Shown here piece after piece: positions 41,869 to 50,891 of a DNA stretch of 64,000 nucleotides; the first letter of the stretch is position 1, and every line of letters starts with the position of its first letter. Position numbers and translations under genes: made by a program. The notes under the pieces are model-generated. The model did no database searches, was not told the origin of the DNA, and worked only from the letters and a program-made list of their open reading frames with translations. Source of the DNA: Actinomycetota bacterium (GTDB lineage Bacteria; Actinomycetota; Actinomycetes; Nanopelagicales; Nanopelagicaceae); NCBI GenBank assembly GCA_016870975.1, contig VGAE01000002.1:62001-126000 (forward strand), read 5' to 3'.

Positions 41869-42420
41869 TTAGTAGTATCGCGAGCGTTTAAATTTGGCGA
41901 GCGCTCGGCATGGCGTCTCATATCGAATACTGATGTATCGCAATCCCCACTCAATCTGGGTGATGGGATTACTTCGCCAATCAGAGCTAATGATCTCCAT
42001 CCGAGTAGCCGGTAGCGCTTGTGGAATTCCATGAGCGCCAGTAATTGGATTTCTAGCACGGTAATTCCAATGGCTCTCTCTAGTCCAGAGAGTATTTAGA
42101 CAGGAATACTGGTAGCTGCCCCAACCATAGTTCTCTTTCGCCAACTCTTTACCGACAGCCCTGGCCCCTTTTGGTTTTCGAGCTGCTTCAACCTTTGCAA
42201 CCACCACTGAGACCATTGCCATCTCCATTGAGTCGACTGATGAGGCCTCGCTCATCTCAAGCAGGGTCGACCAGGTCGGTTCAGAGTCTCCGGGTGGAGA
42301 GACCTTTAGACGCGCATCAGGAAGATCTAGAGCGACCTGGGCCGGCTGCGCATGGGCGCTATTGACCGTGGTGAAGAGAATGGCAGCAGCCATCAGAGGC
42401 GCTAGTGCCTCTCGCTTCAT
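41869..42420 (-). CDS. Secreted lytic transglycosylase-like protein
   Basis: Signal peptide MKREALAPLMAAAILFTTVNSAHA; C-terminal LNTLWTRESHWNYRARNPITGAHGIPQALPATRM. Confidence 0.85.
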   Translation of the reverse strand: MKREALAPLMAAAILFTTVNSAHAQPAQVALDLPDARLKVSPPGDSEPTWSTLLEMSEASSVDSMEMAMVSVVVAKVEAARKPKGARAVGKELAKENYGWGSYQYSCLNTLWTRESHWNYRARNPITGAHGIPQALPATRMEIISSDWRSNPITQIEWGLRYISIRYETPCRALAKFKRSRYY

Positions 42421-42441
42421 AAACCCTCCCTCGCTCCGCCC

Positions 42442-42476
42442 ATGGTCAAAGCCCGCTCTTTCGAGCGTTTGACCAT
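42442..42476 (-). promoter_or_regulatory. Strong hairpin/inverted repeat in 5' leader of the transglycosylase-like gene
   Basis: ATGGTCAAA-GCC-CGCTC-TTTC-GAGCG-TTTGACCAT (9 bp + 5 bp with one bulge). Confidence 0.6.
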
Positions 42477-42644
42477 CGGGGATGACCGTTAGGCTGACAA
42501 AGGAGCAGAGCAGTTGCAAATCTAAATAGGCGCGTGGCGAGAAAAAGAGAAATCTCTCAGTAATTGTGGATAAGAAAAGCCCTGTTCATCAACGGGAATG
42601 TCCGAAAAATACCTTTTAATGCTTTTACCTGTTTGGAGGGCTCT

Positions 42645-43970
42645 CTAGGCAAAGAGTTGAATCGGGTCCTCCAACATCTCAGTCACTAGAGCTGCGATCT
42701 GGGAGCGCTCAGAGCGGGTCAAGGTCACATGGGCAAAGAGGGGATGGCCTTTAAGAGATTCGATGACAGCTACCACTCCATCGTGGCGACCGACGCGCAA
42801 GTTATCTCGCTGGGCAACATCATGGGTTAGAACTACCCGTGAACCCTGGCCGATACGAGATAAAACAGTCAGTAGTACTCCTCGCTCTAGAGATTGGGCT
42901 TCATCCACTATGACGAAGGAGTCATGGAGCGAGCGTCCACGGATATGAGTGAGTGGAAGTACTTCGATCAGACCGCGATCCATAATCTCTTCAATTACTT
43001 GATTAGAAACTAGAACGCCCAAAGTATCGAATACTGCTTGAGCCCAAGGAGACATCTTCTCGCCCTCGGTTCCAGGTAAATAGCCAAGTTCTTGCCCGCC
43101 TACGGGATAGAGCGGACGGAAAATTATAACTTTCTTATGTAAGCCCCGTTCCATAACCGCCTCTAGTCCGGCGCAGAGCGCTAGCGCTGATTTACCAGTT
43201 CCGGCGCGGCCACCGAGTGAAATAATTCCGATCTCATGATCTAGAAGTAGATCAAGAGCTACCCGTTGTTCGGCCGATCTTCCATGGATTCCAAATGCAC
43301 TTCGGTCACCGCGAATTAAGAGTAAAGATTTATCGGCGGTCACTCGAGCGAGCGCACTTCCTTTTTCAGAGTGGAGAACTACTCCGGTATGACAAGGCAG
43401 ATTCTCTGCCAATGGATCGCTAACACGTGCGCCGGCATAAAGCGCATCAATCAATTTACTTCCAACGCTCTCCTCCACCATTCCAGTCCAACCGCTATTA
43501 GGGACTAGCTCAGCGCGATACTCCTCAGCATCAATTCCAACAGAAGATGCTTTTACCCGCAGCGGTAAATCTTTGGTGACGAGAACAACGTGCTTACCTT
43601 CGCTAACTAAATTTCTAGCAATCGCAAGAATTCGAGAATCATTTGTGCCATCGCGAAGAAATCCCAATGGTAGTGAAGTAGTGTCGGTATGGTTTAACTC
43701 AACCGAGAGTAAGCCACCCGCTGCATTAATTTGCACTGGTTTATCAAGGCGTCCATGGGCAACTCGGAGATCATCAAGAGTTCGCAGCGCAGCTCGAGCA
43801 AAATATCCCAGCTCTGGATGGGCACGCTTGCTCTCGAGTTCGCCAATAACAGCAATTGGAATGATGGTTTCATGTTCTACGAAGCGAAAAATTGCGGTGG
43901 GGTCGGCTAGAAGGACACTCGTATCTAAGACGTAAGTCTTTATCTCACCGCTGGAGCTCTTACGGGCCAA
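42645..43970 (-). CDS. PhoH family ATPase with N-terminal PIN domain
   Basis: [17 protein letters not shown] (PIN), [49 protein letters not shown]. Confidence 0.94.
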   Translation of the reverse strand: MARKSSSGEIKTYVLDTSVLLADPTAIFRFVEHETIIPIAVIGELESKRAHPELGYFARAALRTLDDLRVAHGRLDKPVQINAAGGLLSVELNHTDTTSLPLGFLRDGTNDSRILAIARNLVSEGKHVVLVTKDLPLRVKASSVGIDAEEYRAELVPNSGWTGMVEESVGSKLIDALYAGARVSDPLAENLPCHTGVVLHSEKGSALARVTADKSLLLIRGDRSAFGIHGRSAEQRVALDLLLDHEIGIISLGGRAGTGKSALALCAGLEAVMERGLHKKVIIFRPLYPVGGQELGYLPGTEGEKMSPWAQAVFDTLGVLVSNQVIEEIMDRGLIEVLPLTHIRGRSLHDSFVIVDEAQSLERGVLLTVLSRIGQGSRVVLTHDVAQRDNLRVGRHDGVVAVIESLKGHPLFAHVTLTRSERSQIAALVTEMLEDPIQLFA

Positions 43971-44104
43971 TTGCTTCCTTTTACTTATTCTGTTGTCTAG
44001 TTACTAAAAATTGGGCGGTTTGCCTAATTTGTGGGAGAGGATAAAAGGTAGATCCTCGCCCGAGCACTTTTCAGGCGACACGCTCAAGTAGAGGTTGAGG
44101 TTTT

Positions 44105-44896
44105 TTAGCGACCTAACCTTCGCACTCTCTGGGCATAAGAACGGAGCGCTCTTAAGAAATCTACTTTTCGAAAATCAGGCCAGTAAGCCTCACAGAAATA
44201 AAACTCAGATTGATGGCTCTGCCAGAGAAGAAAACCGCTAAGTCGCTGCTCGCCCGAAGTTCGAATCACCAATTCGGGATCGGGTTGTCCCGCGGTGTAA
44301 ATATAGCGACCGATCACTTCAGCAGATATCTCTCGCTTAATCTCATCCAGAGATTTCCCTTTGGCGCCCTCCTCATCTAGAAAACGCTTTACCGCATCAA
44401 CAATCTCCAATCGACCACCGTAGGCGACTGCTACATTTACCGTTATGCCATCAATTCCGGAAGTTCGCTTCTCCACTTGGCGAAGTTGATTTTGCAGATC
44501 ACTTGGTAAGGCTTCGAAAGATCCCATGGGATGAATCTGCCACCTTCTCGTACTCTGTAATTTGGCGACCGTTTCCGTGATTATTCGATAGAGCGAGGCA
44601 AGTTCTTCTGGATCTCGATTTAAGTTATCGCTCGAAAGTAACCAGAGCGTGACAACCCTAATCTCCGTCTCTTCACACCAATTGAGTAGTTCAAGGATTT
44701 TTTCAGCGCCCGCTTGGTGGCCTCGTTGAGATGAGGTATCTCCTGTTGGTGAAGGATTCTCCCTAGACCAACGGCGATTTCCATCAAGTATTAAGGCGAT
44801 ATGTTCTGGGGTATTCGCTAGATCTAGATTCGCTAGAAGGCGACGTTCATAAATTGGATAAAGCGTGGATTTCACTAGAGATTTTAGCTTTGACAT
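44105..44896 (-). CDS. uppS: Isoprenyl (cis-prenyl) transferase, UPP synthase family
   Basis: HIALILDGNRRWSREN, GHQAGAEKILELLNWCEE, DPELVIRTSGEQRLSGFLLWQSHQSEFYF. Confidence 0.95.
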   Translation of the reverse strand: MSKLKSLVKSTLYPIYERRLLANLDLANTPEHIALILDGNRRWSRENPSPTGDTSSQRGHQAGAEKILELLNWCEETEIRVVTLWLLSSDNLNRDPEELASLYRIITETVAKLQSTRRWQIHPMGSFEALPSDLQNQLRQVEKRTSGIDGITVNVAVAYGGRLEIVDAVKRFLDEEGAKGKSLDEIKREISAEVIGRYIYTAGQPDPELVIRTSGEQRLSGFLLWQSHQSEFYFCEAYWPDFRKVDFLRALRSYAQRVRRLGR

Positions 44897-44897
44897 C

Positions 44898-45200
44898 TCA
44901 CTGGTAATTTCTAGCAACTCTCCGCTCTGCAATAAAAGATAAAATTGGCAAAGTTCCCGCAAGAATTAGGGCAATCATCTGGCGAACGGTAAATCTAGCC
45001 TTCGCTGCAAAATGGATTGCAGTTAGAACATAAAAAGCATAGATATAGCCATGCACAAATGGGATCCACTTAACTTTCTCAGCTAGCTCTGGAGCGTCTA
45101 AAAGATAAACCACAGGTAGCTCCACAAACCAGAGCAAGAGCGACATGACGCCAGCCAGAAGCGCCATTACTCGAAAACGGATAACTACGCCGCGTTTCAA
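44898..45200 (-). CDS. DUF3817 family membrane protein
   Basis: RVMALLAGVMSLLLWFVELP...WIPFVHGYIYAFYVLTAIHFAAKARF; start (TTG 45200 or later) uncertain. Confidence 0.8.
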   Translation of the reverse strand: MKRGVVIRFRVMALLAGVMSLLLWFVELPVVYLLDAPELAEKVKWIPFVHGYIYAFYVLTAIHFAAKARFTVRQMIALILAGTLPILSFIAERRVARNYQ

Positions 45201-45907
45201 TTTAGCTCTCCCTTCGTGCGCCGTTCGCGCCCATTTGAATAGAGCAGTAGGAAAAGTACTACGCCGGCCATAAGCCACCAAATAACGACATAGGCAATGT
45301 GCTGCCAATAGTAACCAGGGACAGTGGGTTCAGTGGGATCTGCTGACACTCGACTGGATTCAACAATCTGACGTCCATTTCTCTCTTCACTCATCGCAAT
45401 TACATATCCGTCGTAATAATCGCCCGAGTACTCAGCAAGAAGTAGCGAAGGATCTATTCTGCGGAGCTGACCCGAAGACAAAGTTGCCTCCGGTGCACGA
45501 TCTTCAAATTGTCGATGATAAAGACGTCCCTTAACCGCAATCTCACCACGCGGAGTTTCAATTAACCCTTCGCCTCGAACGACCAGCAAAACTCCACCAC
45601 CATCGACCTCCATGAGCGCCACGCTCCATTCGCTGGTTTCAAATTCTTTATTAACCGTTTGTTTCGGTGCCAGATATTGCGTTACGTAACTTCCTGAGAA
45701 CTCTACGATTCGATTGACCGCATCCCCCGATAAGTTAGTGCTCGATGTTGATATTTCCGAGAGCGCAATTAATGGCAATTCTTGAAAAGGCTTTTGCAAC
45801 TCTCTTACTTGAGCGGCGCGATCTAGCTGCCAGAATCCAAGAAAAACAAAAAGCGTCGCAAAAGCTACAGCAATTATTACGTTAGCAAAAGTTCTACTTC
45901 TGCTCAT
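45197..45907 (-). CDS. SURF1 family protein
   Basis: ATLFVFLGFWQLDRAAQVRE N-terminal TM and GYYWQHIAYVVIWWLMAGVVLFLLLY C-terminal TM. Confidence 0.88.
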   Translation of the reverse strand: MSRSRTFANVIIAVAFATLFVFLGFWQLDRAAQVRELQKPFQELPLIALSEISTSSTNLSGDAVNRIVEFSGSYVTQYLAPKQTVNKEFETSEWSVALMEVDGGGVLLVVRGEGLIETPRGEIAVKGRLYHRQFEDRAPEATLSSGQLRRIDPSLLLAEYSGDYYDGYVIAMSEERNGRQIVESSRVSADPTEPTVPGYYWQHIAYVVIWWLMAGVVLFLLLYSNGRERRTKGELN

Positions 45908-46037
45908 CTTCAAATCGACGTTGCTCCATCCTTTTATAACGTTTGTAGAAACTGCGGAAAAGAATTATGGAGGCGAGGGTAAGAAATATCATGGTTAATG
46001 AGCCAGCAATACCCTGATCTAAATAGTCCTCACGCAT
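45894..46037 (-). CDS. Small membrane protein (47 aa) overlapping the SURF1 start
   Basis: MREDYLDQGIAGSLTMIFLTLASIILFRSFYKRYKRMEQRRFEDEQK*; stop overlaps SURF1 ATG (ATGAGCAGAAGTAG). Confidence 0.65.
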   Translation of the reverse strand: MREDYLDQGIAGSLTMIFLTLASIILFRSFYKRYKRMEQRRFEDEQK

Positions 46038-46051
46038 GCGAGAATCATCCC

Positions 46052-46477
46052 ATGTCCGATAAAGATTTGTCCGGGGGAAACGAAGAGCTTATGCGGCAAC
46101 GCTATGGCCGGCGTAACACTCGCAGCTGGCGCTATGTAGCGCTAATCATTTCTCTCGTCGGAATTCCGTGGCTGATATGGAGCGCTTGGAGCTTTGCAAA
46201 TCCTCCATTTAAAGCCACAGTCATTAGTTATGAAACGCTCTCTGATGAAAAGATAACAATCACATTCACACTCGCTAGACGCGACGAAGCTCAGCCTTTT
46301 CTCTGCACTTTACTAGCCGAAGATTTTGACCGAAATGTTGTTGGCGAAATCGAATTCCTCGTTAAACCCGGACTCGATAGAAATAGGTTAACAACTGAGA
46401 TACCCACTCGACTCCGCCCGGTAGCAGCCTCGATACTCTCTTGCAGCGCCGCTCCGACTGGGCAAGCGGTCGAGTAA
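46052..46477 (+). CDS. DUF4307 domain-containing protein
   Basis: MRQRYGRRNTRSWRYVALIISLVGIPWLIWSAWSFANPPFKATVISYETLSDEKITITF; upstream of greA. Confidence 0.85.
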   Translation: MSDKDLSGGNEELMRQRYGRRNTRSWRYVALIISLVGIPWLIWSAWSFANPPFKATVISYETLSDEKITITFTLARRDEAQPFLCTLLAEDFDRNVVGEIEFLVKPGLDRNRLTTEIPTRLRPVAASILSCSAAPTGQAVE

Positions 46478-46496
46478 ATAAGTAATCTTATCCTCT

Positions 46497-46964
46497 ATGT
46501 CTAAAACCTGGTTAACTCAAGAAGCCGCCGATCGACTTCAGGCAGAACTCTCTAAATTAGAAACCACTGGAAGAGTTGAAGTGGTTAAAAAGATTGAAGC
46601 AGCTCGCGCCGAAGGTGATTTAAAGGAGAATGGCGGTTATCACGCAGCACGTGAAGAACAAGGAAAACTCGAAGCACGAATTAGACAATTGAAGGCGCTT
46701 CTAGAGAACGCAGAAATTGGAACCCCAGTTGGCGCTAGCGACCAAGTTAATCCAGGCATGAAGGTGACTGTTGAGATCATGGGTAAAGAGATGCAATTTC
46801 TCCTGGGATCAAGAGAGATTGCTAGTGATCTAGATGTTTATAGCGAACAGTCGCCGCTTGGTACAGCTGTGTTAGGCGCCAAAATTGGTGAGAGCCGAAC
46901 ATATACCGCACCCAATGGTAAATCGATAACCGTAAAAGTCGTTGCCACAGATATTTTTGTTTAG
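46497..46964 (+). CDS. greA: Transcription elongation factor GreA
   Basis: AARAEGDLKENGGYHAAREEQGKLEARIRQLKALLENAEIG. Confidence 0.96.
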   Translation: MSKTWLTQEAADRLQAELSKLETTGRVEVVKKIEAARAEGDLKENGGYHAAREEQGKLEARIRQLKALLENAEIGTPVGASDQVNPGMKVTVEIMGKEMQFLLGSREIASDLDVYSEQSPLGTAVLGAKIGESRTYTAPNGKSITVKVVATDIFV

Positions 46965-46969
46965 CTACT

Positions 46970-47788
46970 TTATTTCTTGGCGCTAGCCCTTACATACTTT
47001 CGAACGCTGAGCGGCACGAAAATAGCCATGATTACAACCATATAGAGCAATGACATCTGTAGTGGATGTTGGCTAGGTAATGAATTGGCAGTAACTCCGA
47101 ATAGATTCTCTAAACCGAATAACTCACGGCAGCCAGCCACCATTGTTGAAACCGGATTCCACTCCGCAAAGTACTGAAGTGCTTTGGGCATTCCAGTTGT
47201 AGGAGCAAAAGCATTGGATAGAAAAGTAAGTGGGAATACTGCAATAAAAACTACGGAGCTGGCAACTCGCGCTTCTCGAACAGATAGACCTATTAAGATT
47301 CCAACCCAAGCCATAGCGAATCCAAAGAGAAAAAGAAATAGAAAACCAAGAAAGATATTGAGGGCTCCAGAACTTGGACGCCAACCTACGATAAATCCGG
47401 TAATTCCCATGACTGTAAGTACAACTACATTCAGCAACCCGTCACCCATCGCTCGACCAAATACAACTGCGCTCCGTGAAATCGGAAGTGATCGGAAGCG
47501 ATCGATAAGTCCCTTTTGCATATCCTCAGCTAAACCGACAGCGGTGCCGGCAAGGGTGAAGGCAACGGTTTGGACAAAGATTCCCGGCATTAATAGTTGA
47601 ACATAATCAACACCAGGTAGGCCCGTCGATATTGAGCCGCCAAAAACGAATCTAAAAAGTACTACGAACATTACGGGTTGAATTGTCGAGAAAATTAATA
47701 CTTCCGGTACACGGAAAAGCTGCAACATCTGACGTTTTGTAATGATTAAAGCATCGGAAATTGCTCTAGTAGATTTTGTATTGGACAT
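46970..47788 (-). CDS. ABC-2 type transporter permease (DrrB-like)
   Basis: Multi-TM ABC-2 permease (QPVMFVVLFRFVFGGSI; GLIDRFRSLPISRSAVVFGR). Confidence 0.92.
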   Translation of the reverse strand: MSNTKSTRAISDALIITKRQMLQLFRVPEVLIFSTIQPVMFVVLFRFVFGGSISTGLPGVDYVQLLMPGIFVQTVAFTLAGTAVGLAEDMQKGLIDRFRSLPISRSAVVFGRAMGDGLLNVVVLTVMGITGFIVGWRPSSGALNIFLGFLFLFLFGFAMAWVGILIGLSVREARVASSVVFIAVFPLTFLSNAFAPTTGMPKALQYFAEWNPVSTMVAGCRELFGLENLFGVTANSLPSQHPLQMSLLYMVVIMAIFVPLSVRKYVRASAKK

Positions 47789-48777
47789 TAACGGCCTCGC
47801 TTTCCTGCCTTGACTTCCGGTTCAGATTTTTCGTCCTCTGCGGCATGGCCAGTTAACGCAATAAAAACATCATCGAGTGACGGTCGCTTCAGCCCAATAT
47901 CAAGCGGATGAATGGAGCTCTCATCTAATTGGCGAGCGGCATCTATAAGCGCTCGAGAACCGGTGCTAACTGGAGCTGAAATCCTTCCCAGGTCTTCCTC
48001 CACATTTACTTTTCCGCTCGCCACCTTTGCGACAATCTCTTGACTCTTTGCTAGATCTGTTAGCTCTACAACGATTTCCAGTCGCTCGCCACCAATATCT
48101 CTCTTCAAGCTATCCGCAGTCCCGCGAGCAATAACTTTTCCATGATCCACAACAACGATTTCGTCTGCGAGTTGATCGGCTTCCTCTAGATATTGGGTAG
48201 TTAAAAGCAGCGTCGTTCCCTCTTCAACAAGACCCTTAATAACTCCCCACATCTCTTTTCGTCCACGTGGGTCTAATCCAGTTGTTGGTTCGTCTAAGAA
48301 AAGAATCTTTGGATGAACAATTAATGACGCCGCTAGATCTAATCGGCGCCTCATGCCACCTGAGTAAGTTTTTATCGGCCGCTTAGCCGCATCAGTTAAG
48401 TTAAATTGGTCAAGTAATTCCGTCGCTCGAATCTTGGCTTGGGATGCTGATAAATGATGGAGACGACCAAACATAATTAAGTTATCCCAACCGGTTAAAG
48501 TTTCGTCGACAGCTGCATATTGGCCACATAAACCAATTACTTCACGAACTTTTTCTGGATGCTTGATTACATCTATTCCAGCTATTTGGGCATTTCCAGA
48601 ATCAGGAGTAATCAGAGTGGACAACACACGAACCGTTGTTGTTTTGCCCGCACCATTTGGGCCAAGAACTCCCAACATTGTGCCTTCACTCACATCTAAA
48701 CTCAATCCATCTAACGCTCGTATGCGTCCATTGTCATAAGTCTTAACGAGATTCTCGGCGATTACGCTTTTCATCAT
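47788..48777 (-). CDS. ABC transporter ATP-binding protein (DrrA-like)
   Basis: GPNGAGKTTTVRVLSTL, YSGGMRRRLDLAASL, LFLDEPTTGLDPRGR, DrrA-type C-terminal tail. Confidence 0.94.
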   Translation of the reverse strand: MMKSVIAENLVKTYDNGRIRALDGLSLDVSEGTMLGVLGPNGAGKTTTVRVLSTLITPDSGNAQIAGIDVIKHPEKVREVIGLCGQYAAVDETLTGWDNLIMFGRLHHLSASQAKIRATELLDQFNLTDAAKRPIKTYSGGMRRRLDLAASLIVHPKILFLDEPTTGLDPRGRKEMWGVIKGLVEEGTTLLLTTQYLEEADQLADEIVVVDHGKVIARGTADSLKRDIGGERLEIVVELTDLAKSQEIVAKVASGKVNVEEDLGRISAPVSTGSRALIDAARQLDESSIHPLDIGLKRPSLDDVFIALTGHAAEDEKSEPEVKAGKRGR

Positions 48778-48827
48778 CTTGAGAGTAGTAGCCTCTCCGC
48801 CATAGACAAAATCAAGCAAAGGGATTC

Positions 48828-49670
48828 ATGTCGAAGAGAACCAAGATAGACCACTCCAAACCCTTAACACATCGCGAAATTCTCATAATTATGAGCAGCC
48901 TGATGACAGGATTACTTTCAGCAGCGCTGGATCAAACGATTGTCTCTACCGCGCTCAAGAAAATTGTGGAGGATCTCAACGGCTTAAATCACTACTCGTG
49001 GGTGGTGACCGCGTATCTATTGACCTCAACTGCGTCAACGCCACTTTACGGAAAAATTTTGGATCTATATGGTCGTCGCCCGGTTTATCAATTTTCCATA
49101 ATCGTTTTCTTATTAGCATCTTTTCTTTCAGGCGTCGCCTCATCTATGGATCAATTAATTGCATTTCGCGCCATCCAAGGATTGGGCGCGGGCGGGTTAA
49201 TGGGACTTACCTTCGTCATTGTCGGAGATCTCGTTGCGCCCCGCGAGCGTGGAAAATATCAAGGAATGTTTGGAGTGGTTTGGGGACTTTCATCAGTAGC
49301 TGGCCCATTACTTGGCGGCGCCTTTGGTACTGCAATCTTTGGAACTATTCTTAATCAGCAAGTTAATTCAAATTTGAAGAGTGGTTTCGCAGATTTAGCT
49401 AGTAGTAATCCCGATCAACTAGGAAACCTTGATCCATCACTTCTGGACTCACTTCAGAACAACACCGAAGCAATCACAACGCTTTCCCCTCTTCTCCAGA
49501 CCACCGTACTTGAGTCGTTTGCCGGTGCATTTCAAACGATCCTCTGGGTAGCTCTTCCGGTTGTGTTAATCGGTTTTATTTTTGCCCTATTCCTAAAGGA
49601 GAAGCCACTTCAATCGAGCGCCGAACACGCTAGTGCGCGCAGTGATGCTGCCGGCGATTCGATGGGATGA
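48828..49670 (+). CDS. Internally deleted DHA2-type MFS transporter (280 aa)
   Basis: N-terminal MFS half (LDQTIVSTALKKIVEDL, YGRRPVYQFSI, RAIQGLGAGGLMGL) joined at GPLLGG to a DHA2 C-terminus (AFGTAIFGTILNQQV...LWVALPVVLIGFIFALFLKE). Confidence 0.75.
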   Translation: MSKRTKIDHSKPLTHREILIIMSSLMTGLLSAALDQTIVSTALKKIVEDLNGLNHYSWVVTAYLLTSTASTPLYGKILDLYGRRPVYQFSIIVFLLASFLSGVASSMDQLIAFRAIQGLGAGGLMGLTFVIVGDLVAPRERGKYQGMFGVVWGLSSVAGPLLGGAFGTAIFGTILNQQVNSNLKSGFADLASSNPDQLGNLDPSLLDSLQNNTEAITTLSPLLQTTVLESFAGAFQTILWVALPVVLIGFIFALFLKEKPLQSSAEHASARSDAAGDSMG

Positions 49671-50890
49671 GATTTCCTAAATCTCCTTTTAAAGGTCTTC
49701 CTCGCGAAGTTTCCGTGCTCACATCAATTTCATTTCTAGTCGCGATAGGTTTTGGATTAATTATCCCAGCGATTCCTATTTTTGCTCAAACTTTTGGCGT
49801 ATCAAATACGCTAATTGGCTTGATTGTCTCCAGTTTCGCAGTGATGCGATTTACCTCCGGATTGATAGCGGGGCGATTAGTAGAAATATTTGGCGAGCGG
49901 TTAGTGCTTGGCTTTGGATTAATGATGGTCTCTGGTTTTACTCTCCTTGCAGGTTTAGCACAGAGCTATTCACAACTACTGATTTCTAGAACAGCTGGCG
50001 GCTTAGGCTCTGCGATGTTCTCGGTTTCCGCCGGTGCGCTAATTCTTCGAGTAGTTTCGGATAGCCAGCGTGGACGTTCCCAATCTCTCTATAACGGTGG
50101 CTTTATCGCTGGCGGCGTTGCTGGTCCTGCATTCGGTGGCGCGCTCTTGGCAATCTCGCCACGTGCTCCGTTTTTTATCTATAGCGCGCTCCTCCTTGCC
50201 GCGAGCATAGTCTCATTCATTTTTTTACATGAAAAACGACTTGGCGAAAAAGTTGCTGATAAGCAAGAAGAGGCAGTTATAAATCTACGAGAAGCGCTAC
50301 GTATTCGCCCATACTTGTACTCATTATTTCTGGCATTCTTGGGAAGCTGGATTTTCTTTGGAATGCGCTCTTCCATTTTGCCACTTTTTGTTATCTCAGA
50401 TCTAGGTGCAACTACAGCAGTAGTCGGACTTAGCTTTACCTTGGCTCTAATCGCTCAAGGATCAGTAATGGTACGAGCTGGAAAATACTCAGATAAGAAA
50501 GGTAGACGACCAGTAATTGTTGCTGGATTCTCAATTACGATGCTCGCGCTAGCAATCCTGGTCTTGGCAAATAGCGTTTTAATTTACTTAGTTGCGATGG
50601 TGGTTATGGGTATCGGAGCTGGTTTTGCCGCCTCGGCGGGAGCAGTTGTCGGAGATGTAATTAAAGGGCGCAGCGGTCGAGTCTTTGCAGTATTTCAAAT
50701 GGCCGGTGATGCTGGGATGATCGTGGGACCGCTATTGCTTGGAGTGATCGCAGATTTGTTCTCATATCGAGATGCAATTCTGGTGAGTACAGTTATCTTT
50801 TCGCTGGCAATCTTCTTTGCAATAAGAATCCCCGAGACTAATACTGTTCGTCTCGGGGATTCTCAGAAGCCTGCGCTTCGTGAAGAGTGA
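49667..50890 (+). CDS. MFS transporter
   Basis: 12-TM-like MFS, FGVSNTLIGLIVSSFAVMRFTSGLIAGRLVEIFGER; ATGA overlap with upstream gene. Confidence 0.92.
   Translation: MRFPKSPFKGLPREVSVLTSISFLVAIGFGLIIPAIPIFAQTFGVSNTLIGLIVSSFAVMRFTSGLIAGRLVEIFGERLVLGFGLMMVSGFTLLAGLAQSYSQLLISRTAGGLGSAMFSVSAGALILRVVSDSQRGRSQSLYNGGFIAGGVAGPAFGGALLAISPRAPFFIYSALLLAASIVSFIFLHEKRLGEKVADKQEEAVINLREALRIRPYLYSLFLAFLGSWIFFGMRSSILPLFVISDLGATTAVVGLSFTLALIAQGSVMVRAGKYSDKKGRRPVIVAGFSITMLALAILVLANSVLIYLVAMVVMGIGAGFAASAGAVVGDVIKGRSGRVFAVFQMAGDAGMIVGPLLLGVIADLFSYRDAILVSTVIFSLAIFFAIRIPETNTVRLGDSQKPALREE
50825..50863. repeat. Perfect 14-bp inverted repeat with 11-nt loop at the 3' end of the MFS CDS
   Basis: AGAATCCCCGAGAC-TAATACTGTTC-GTCTCGGGGATTCT. 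Confidence 0.95.
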
Positions 50891-50891
50891 G

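Noticed and set aside
42421-42644. c-di-AMP (ydaO-type) riboswitch before the transglycosylase-like gene
   Set aside because: I could not match the conserved ydaO core by eye in this leader; only the simple hairpin is reported.
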